The position numbers and the translations under genes are program-made. A model generated the notes under the pieces. It worked only from the letters and a program-made list of their open reading frames with translations, searched no databases and was not told where the DNA came from. Shown here one piece after another: positions 58,825-64,000 of a stretch of 64,000 nt of DNA; the first letter of the stretch is position 1, and each line of letters begins with the position of its first letter. The stretch lies in the NCBI GenBank assembly GCA_018340805.1, contig JACMZG010000008.1, positions 21,995,930-22,059,929 on the forward strand, read 5' to 3'. The stretch is from Microvelia longipes. Taxonomy: Eukaryota; Arthropoda; Insecta; Hemiptera; Veliidae.

Positions 58825-59120
58825 TCAATAACATCTTTTATCATAAATTATAATAAATCTCGTAAGACAGCTTCGTGTGACACCAAGGATATAAGGCGAA
58901 GCGTCTGGACCCCATGTCGAGTAAGAAGGCATGGTGTGTCCTGGCGTTCGCACAAGCATAAGCATTATAATGAAGTTTAATGTGTCACTTTCATCTAAGC
59001 ATAATAACACGAAAAAATGCTCTAGCAAAGTGCAAAAACTTGCTTTCTTTTGCCCTCGAAGCTATGTTATAAATGAAGAGTCAACGTTTAGTCTAAGGCC
59101 GCATTACCTCAAATGACAAA
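58825..59120 (+). other. Short GC-richer block with overlapping open frames
   Basis: Frames of 61-67 codons overlap on both strands. Neither is recognisable and the openness follows local composition. Confidence 0.25.
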
Positions 59121-59517
59121 TTATTCTTTTACATTATTCTCCACGTAAAATAGAAGATACACCGTTAAATAATAGAAATTTATTATGAAGGTTAGAATGG
59201 AACATTATATTCAAATGCATGTAAATTATGATAAATAATGTTTATGGATAGCGAATGATTAAATTAAAAAAAGAAATATCAGCAACACATATTTTAAGAA
59301 TAACAGAATGAATGAAGATAGAATAAGATAATAACAACAAAACGAATAACATCCAAAATGAAATAACAACATAAAAATAAAATAAGATTTAGCAAATTTG
59401 CATGAAAAAATAACGCCCATTAGGTTGTTCGAATGACGAAATTAAAAAGAGGAGGGATCAATATAAATTTCCTCCTGATTCCAATATCAGTACAAAATTT
59501 ATACACTCAGTAAGCAA

Positions 59518-59697
<180 letters not shown>

Positions 59698-59699
59698 GT

Positions 59700-62270
59700 G
59701 CGAAACTTCCCTCAAAAATTTGCAAAAAACAACAAAGATTATTCTGAAATTAAAATTTTGAATCAAGTCAATTTTTCCTCTTCACAATTTAAATTTGTTG
59801 TCCCACATATTTATACTTTATTACAAATACATTTGTAAATTAATTAATTGATTAATAATAAATTAACATTGACCTCAAAGTTTATCTTGAAGAGAGTAAT
59901 AAAAGTCTTGGGAACGTCGTGTGTAGAGAGGCAGTAAAAGATGATCGAGTCACGACACAAATATGCTGACTAAATTTATTTCTCATTCGGGGGCGGGTAA
60001 GCTGTTTTTATTACAACCTTACTCCATATTTCACATTCAAAGAATTGACATTTTAATTGTACGGCGGGAAAAAGATAAAACTTTGATAAGAAAAGTCCAA
60101 ACGTTTTTCTAATAATTTTTTATGCTTGTAATTTATTTCTTTTTCTGCGCTTTAATTAATCAAATATTTTTTTAACAACATGATTTTCATGTGAGATAAC
60201 CTTTTGCAAAAATTAAAAAAAGCAAAGAATTGCTTTTATAGTAATTAGAAAAGAGAATGCAATATTACACGCAAGTTTCTATTATATCTTTAATTCTTTA
60301 TTATAATAGTTGTCATCAAAATGAACAATGATTTTTCACATAGAATTATTGTTTATAAGGAGGGTCCTTTCTAAAAGGCTAATTCTATAAGTAAAAGCTT
60401 CTTTAAAATATCAATGTTTGTAAACAAAATATCTTGATCTAAGACCGCGTTTTTTCTTAATTTTAATTGTCCTAAAAATAATTTAATTTTTAACTTTGTA
60501 GGTGATAAAATAAGGGCGTTGTAAGTAACGTAAGTAAGGTATTAGGGGCTTTCCGGATCGCGCCCTTTACAGTCCTTCCAAATTAAATTAAGTCAAAGAA
60601 ATTCCGTCAAAAAAAAAACAACGACACAAGATGCAATATTATTATTTTGTATTGCAATATTTTGCAATATTATAATATGCATTTATTTTTGATTGGATTA
60701 TAGATTTAGAAAGTTATAGATTTTACTTTGGATATATAAAAGTGGTCATAATATCTTCTTTTTACATTATATTGTTCCATATATAATGAGAAATGCGTGA
60801 AGTGACGTTAACTTTTAAGAGTAAAGAATAACAGTAAGTTTTAAAGTATGTTATCAAAAATCGAAAGCCTCTAATCCAATCAACATAATTCGCTTAGCAT
60901 GAGCAAAAAATTGCTAATGTCATTTAATTTAAAATTATAAAAAATTAAAAACAGAATAACTAAAAAATAATAATTCTGGCGCGGTGGCCCGCGTGACGGG
61001 CCACAAGTTTCTACGACAAGTAATGACAGAGCAATTTGGAGAATTCTAAAAAGGTTCAGGCACCACTGCCTTAACTATAATTATTTAATAAATTTCATTA
61101 GCATGACCCTGCAGTCTATTTATACTAGCCAAAAACTACCACTTACTACGTTAAATTTCAGCAATTTTCAGAGCATAAGTAAAAAAGACATTTGAGCTCC
61201 TTCTATATTCTGAGCAGTATATATACGTAACAGATTAAATAAATGTAATAAATTTTCTCCTGGAATTTTAAGTATGATCTGAATTCACAACCTTTACTAA
61301 ACGCCAGACTCAAACAACAATCATTACCTGCATAAAGTTTCTAGAAATTAATCTAACAGATAAAAAATATATATTTCTCAATAAATCAAACCCAAAAAAT
61401 AAATCAAAAGTTGTCTAGTGATTTGAATTCTCTCCAATTTAAAATTCAACATTATCATCAAATATTCCATATCAGACATTATTGGAAACCTACTATTGTA
61501 GAAATGCTTAAAAAGCAAATCTGACATACATAGATAATTAGATAAAAAGCCTAATGATTTTCTTAGCTAAATCCACCTAAAAACTAAATGGTTTGAAAGT
61601 TTTTGCTACTTCAAGTCCTTTTTAAGAGAAATAGGATTAGAATAGAAAATGACCAAGCTCTTGAATAAATCAGTAATTATCATTAATAACACAAATCTTC
61701 ACTTATACAGTCATTAAATGTTTTTATAATATCCTTTCTTTTAAATGAGAGCCATTACATTAAAATGATACTATCAGCAACGCTTTTCCTTTGCCACATC
61801 GCATACATACATATGTATATAAATAAACTTTGTATATAAAGAAAATAATTAAAAATAAGTTGATGAATTTATATCATTTACGTACTTAAAGAATAAGTTT
61901 TTACTTTTATTAATATTAGGGAATTTTTATCCTTTATTTAGTCAGATAGTTACATGAGTTCATATATAGATATTATAAAAGGAAAATCAAGCACCCGGCA
62001 TAATCAAGAAAAAAAACACAAACATGGCTATTTCCAGTAACAAAGATAATAAAATAGATGATAAGACTTAGAAAGTAATAAAATAAAAAAAATGAAGACA
62101 TGGTGGAATATTTTAATGAAACGTAAATATTACGCACGATATCACTACGAAGTATAAAGTTACTTTCAACTCACGCCATCTAGTCACAACAAATTTTAAA
62201 ATTAAAAGAGTTTTCTCTGTTATTAAGTCCCCTATTATTACTAGTGAGAAATGTCATCTTATTTATTGCC
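59700..62270. other. Gene-free AT-rich stretch
   Basis: The only recognisable item is a RepB arm tip at about 60971-61010 (aattctggcgcggtggcccg). No gene is visible. Confidence 0.4.
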
Positions 62271-62279
62271 ATACGAAAA

Positions 62280-62460
62280 AATCGCGGACGAGGTACCTCT
62301 TAACTTTTCCTTATAACATCGGTTTCAATACGCTCATCCTCCCTACTTCTGACTCGCTTCGCTTGTCCTCAGAAAGTACAAGTCGTTAAATTTCTACTGC
62401 AAAGCCTCTTCAGACTCACTTCGCTCGTCCTGAAATACACCCCTTTATGATCCAATAAAA
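62280..62460 (+). repeat. RepA head copy
   Basis: It has gcggacgaggtacctcttaa, ttttccttataacatcgg, tacgctcatcctccctactt, ctgactcgcttcgcttgtcc, tcagaaagtacaa and a second actcacttcgctcgtcc. It continues into tgatccaataaaaacc, a word also found just after RepB copy 1 at 12188. Confidence 0.7.
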
Positions 62461-62839
62461 ACCATATATATGTTAAACAAAACTTAGTGTACTTATTTAG
62501 GAACGCAGCAGCGTTCCGCCCCGTCAAGTCAAGAAGAAAAGTAAAAATACCATCTTAGTCAGTAAAAAATTCAAAAATCTACCTAAGCTGCCTGTGTATA
62601 TTATACTGTACGCAACAAAGAAGGGGTTTCAGGGTCTGTAGCGTAAAAACGGCTATAGGTACGTAAATAATATTATAATATCCTTAAAAGGCTGCCTTAT
62701 AGATCAAATAAAAAAAAATCATCCATGTCGGCCAAGCAAAAGTGGAGAAAAAGAGGTTTGAAAATGGCATTCTTGGCGACTTCTTATAAATTCTTTATCT
62801 TCCTGTACTTTTGTTGACGCACCTACAGCCTAAATACTG

Positions 62840-63240
62840 AACGGATTTTGACATATGAGGACTTTTGAATTTGTCTTTTGCTCATGTGCATTCCTACCTC
62901 ATAAAATCTCAAATTCGAGTACGCTGAACGCAGAGCGAAAAACAAAGTTTTATGATTTTTCGATATTTTCGCTGGGTCATTATTGCGGGTTATAGCACAA
63001 TTACAACAGTAGACTGAGTTTTGTACAAAGTTTCAACTCACTAACATAAATACAATAGGAGCTACGATGATAACAGACACACACACACGCGCGCTTACAG
63101 ACAGTCAATTTTGTGAAAATCACTTCGGAGGAATTAAAAACATCTGAAACAGATAATTCCGATGACGTAATGGATTTTTTTAATTTTTTTGCAAAAACAA
63201 TATCATTCCTATACACCTACGGCATAAATTAAGAAAAATA
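62840..63240 (+). repeat. RepA tail copy, long
   Basis: It includes an extended 5' part (gaacggattttgacatatg, tttttcgatattttcgctgg) before ttttgtacaaagtttcaac, a (ca)n run, tacagacagtcaattttgtg, aaacatctgaaacag, ttccgatgacg, tgcaaaaacaat and cctatacacctacggcat. The 71-codon minus frame is a product of the repeat. Confidence 0.7.
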
Positions 63241-63660
63241 AAATAAAAAAACACTATTACTTTTATTCTATGCAACTGGGAGTTATTTTAATTCTTTTTC
63301 TTTGATTGTCTTTTTAATTAAATTAAACAAGATAGCGGTCGTTCAATTAAAATAAAATTGAATGGATCTATTTTACGTCTAGAAAGTTAAATTAGTGTAT
63401 GGAATATTATCTAAATTAGTCTGAGGATAGTAACTCAGACATTATAGAGTTGTATTAACTATCTCAGGATAGTCAAGACAACTCAGACAGAATTGTCTTA
63501 ACATATTTTAAGACAATTTTTAAGAACTATTTATCCGTCAGCAAAATGGCTTAGTAAGAACAAAGCTTACTGAACTATTTTTTACAAGCTTTTAACAAGT
63601 TGTAAAAAATCATAAAAAACCCAATTGAGATGAAATTTGGTACAAGTATATACCATTAAG

Positions 63661-63881
63661 AATCTGCCTCCGTGGCCGTGATCGTTAAGGCGTTTCGAAT
63701 TCGCACGGAGGTCGGGGTTCGCAGCCGGGCTATGCTCTAAGATTTATGGATAGTATTTGTATGAAAAAAGTTTTCGCCAACTTTAATTAATTATTAGAGT
63801 GTAATAGATGGTACCCACCTGAGGTGGTTCCACAGGGTGAATACCCTGATGGGCCGAAAGGCCCTAAAACGGGGATTTTTT
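63661..63881 (+). mobile_element. tRNA-derived SINE, copy 1, intact
   Basis: A perfect 14-base target duplication tatataccattaag lies at 63647-63660 and 63882-63895. The head contains A-box tggccgtgatcgttaagg and B-box ggggttcgcagcc at tRNA spacing. The tail reads gtggttccacagggtgaat, accctgatgggccgaaaggc, cctaaaacgggg, then a T-run. Hairpins agggt-gaat-accct and gggcc-gaaa-ggccc are evident. The perfect duplication indicates a recent insertion. Confidence 0.9.
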
Positions 63882-64000
63882 TATATACCATTAAGTAAAT
63901 AATAAGTACACAATGTTTCGATTCATTATGACAATCATATCTATGAGTTTTGTGGATCATAAAAATTAAGTAGTATCGAGCATGGTCAGTGCCTGGATGG

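Overview
The window is AT-rich (roughly 70% A+T by eye), non-coding-dominated nuclear DNA from a eukaryote, most probably an invertebrate animal and likely an arthropod. The evidence is spliceosomal-type introns, degenerate non-LTR retrotransposons of the kinds common in insects, tRNA-derived SINEs with target-site duplications, Penelope-type hammerhead ribozyme motifs, fold-back DNA elements, and many (TA)n and (CA)n microsatellites. No operons, ribosome binding sites, rRNA genes, canonical tRNA genes or CRISPR arrays are visible. The species cannot be named from this sequence alone.

True host coding sequence is scarce. The best candidate is a two-exon small gene at 15175-15997 (+). It has a start codon, a hydrophobic N-terminus, a GT donor, an AG acceptor that keeps the frame, a stop codon and a nearby AATAAA. 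A 148-codon open frame at 28503-28949 (+) is longer than expected by chance, but I cannot identify it. The other coding-like stretches are broken retrotransposons: LINE A at 5994-6900 (+), LINE B at 20510-21610 (-) and LINE C at 37450-39740 (-). Several fragments of unknown origin remain (around 26.7, 46.0, 56.6-57.3 and 57.6 kb).

The rest is a mosaic of repeats, given working names here. RepA is a short dispersed repeat with a head (reads ...cggggtacctcgg..., ...cttcggactcgcttcgctcgtcc...) and a tail (...gacagacaac...aaacacctgaaacgg...cctacggtat). RepB is a composite of tRNA-like modules ending in a large palindrome, with two near-complete copies at 10518-12187 and 18384-20090 and decayed ones at 18.0, 20.1 and 44.8 kb. 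RepC is a repeat seen at 2340-3660, 15.6, 29.7-30.25, 50.07-50.88 and 55.46-55.70 kb. A 4.6-kb fold-back element (50882-55461) splits the last RepC copy. Other palindromic elements lie at 4.1-4.5, 23.1-24.3, 26.4, 32.5-33.0, 33.5-35.4, 35.5-35.9, 45.4-46.5 and 58.3 kb.

The most interesting signals are structural. In the two RepB copies the spacer between the palindrome arms is in opposite orientation. In each copy the two arms share private differences, which points to arm-to-arm inversion and conversion. In addition, at least seven minimal hammerhead-ribozyme-like motifs, some with covarying stem I, sit inside or beside small palindromes, as described for Penelope-like elements.
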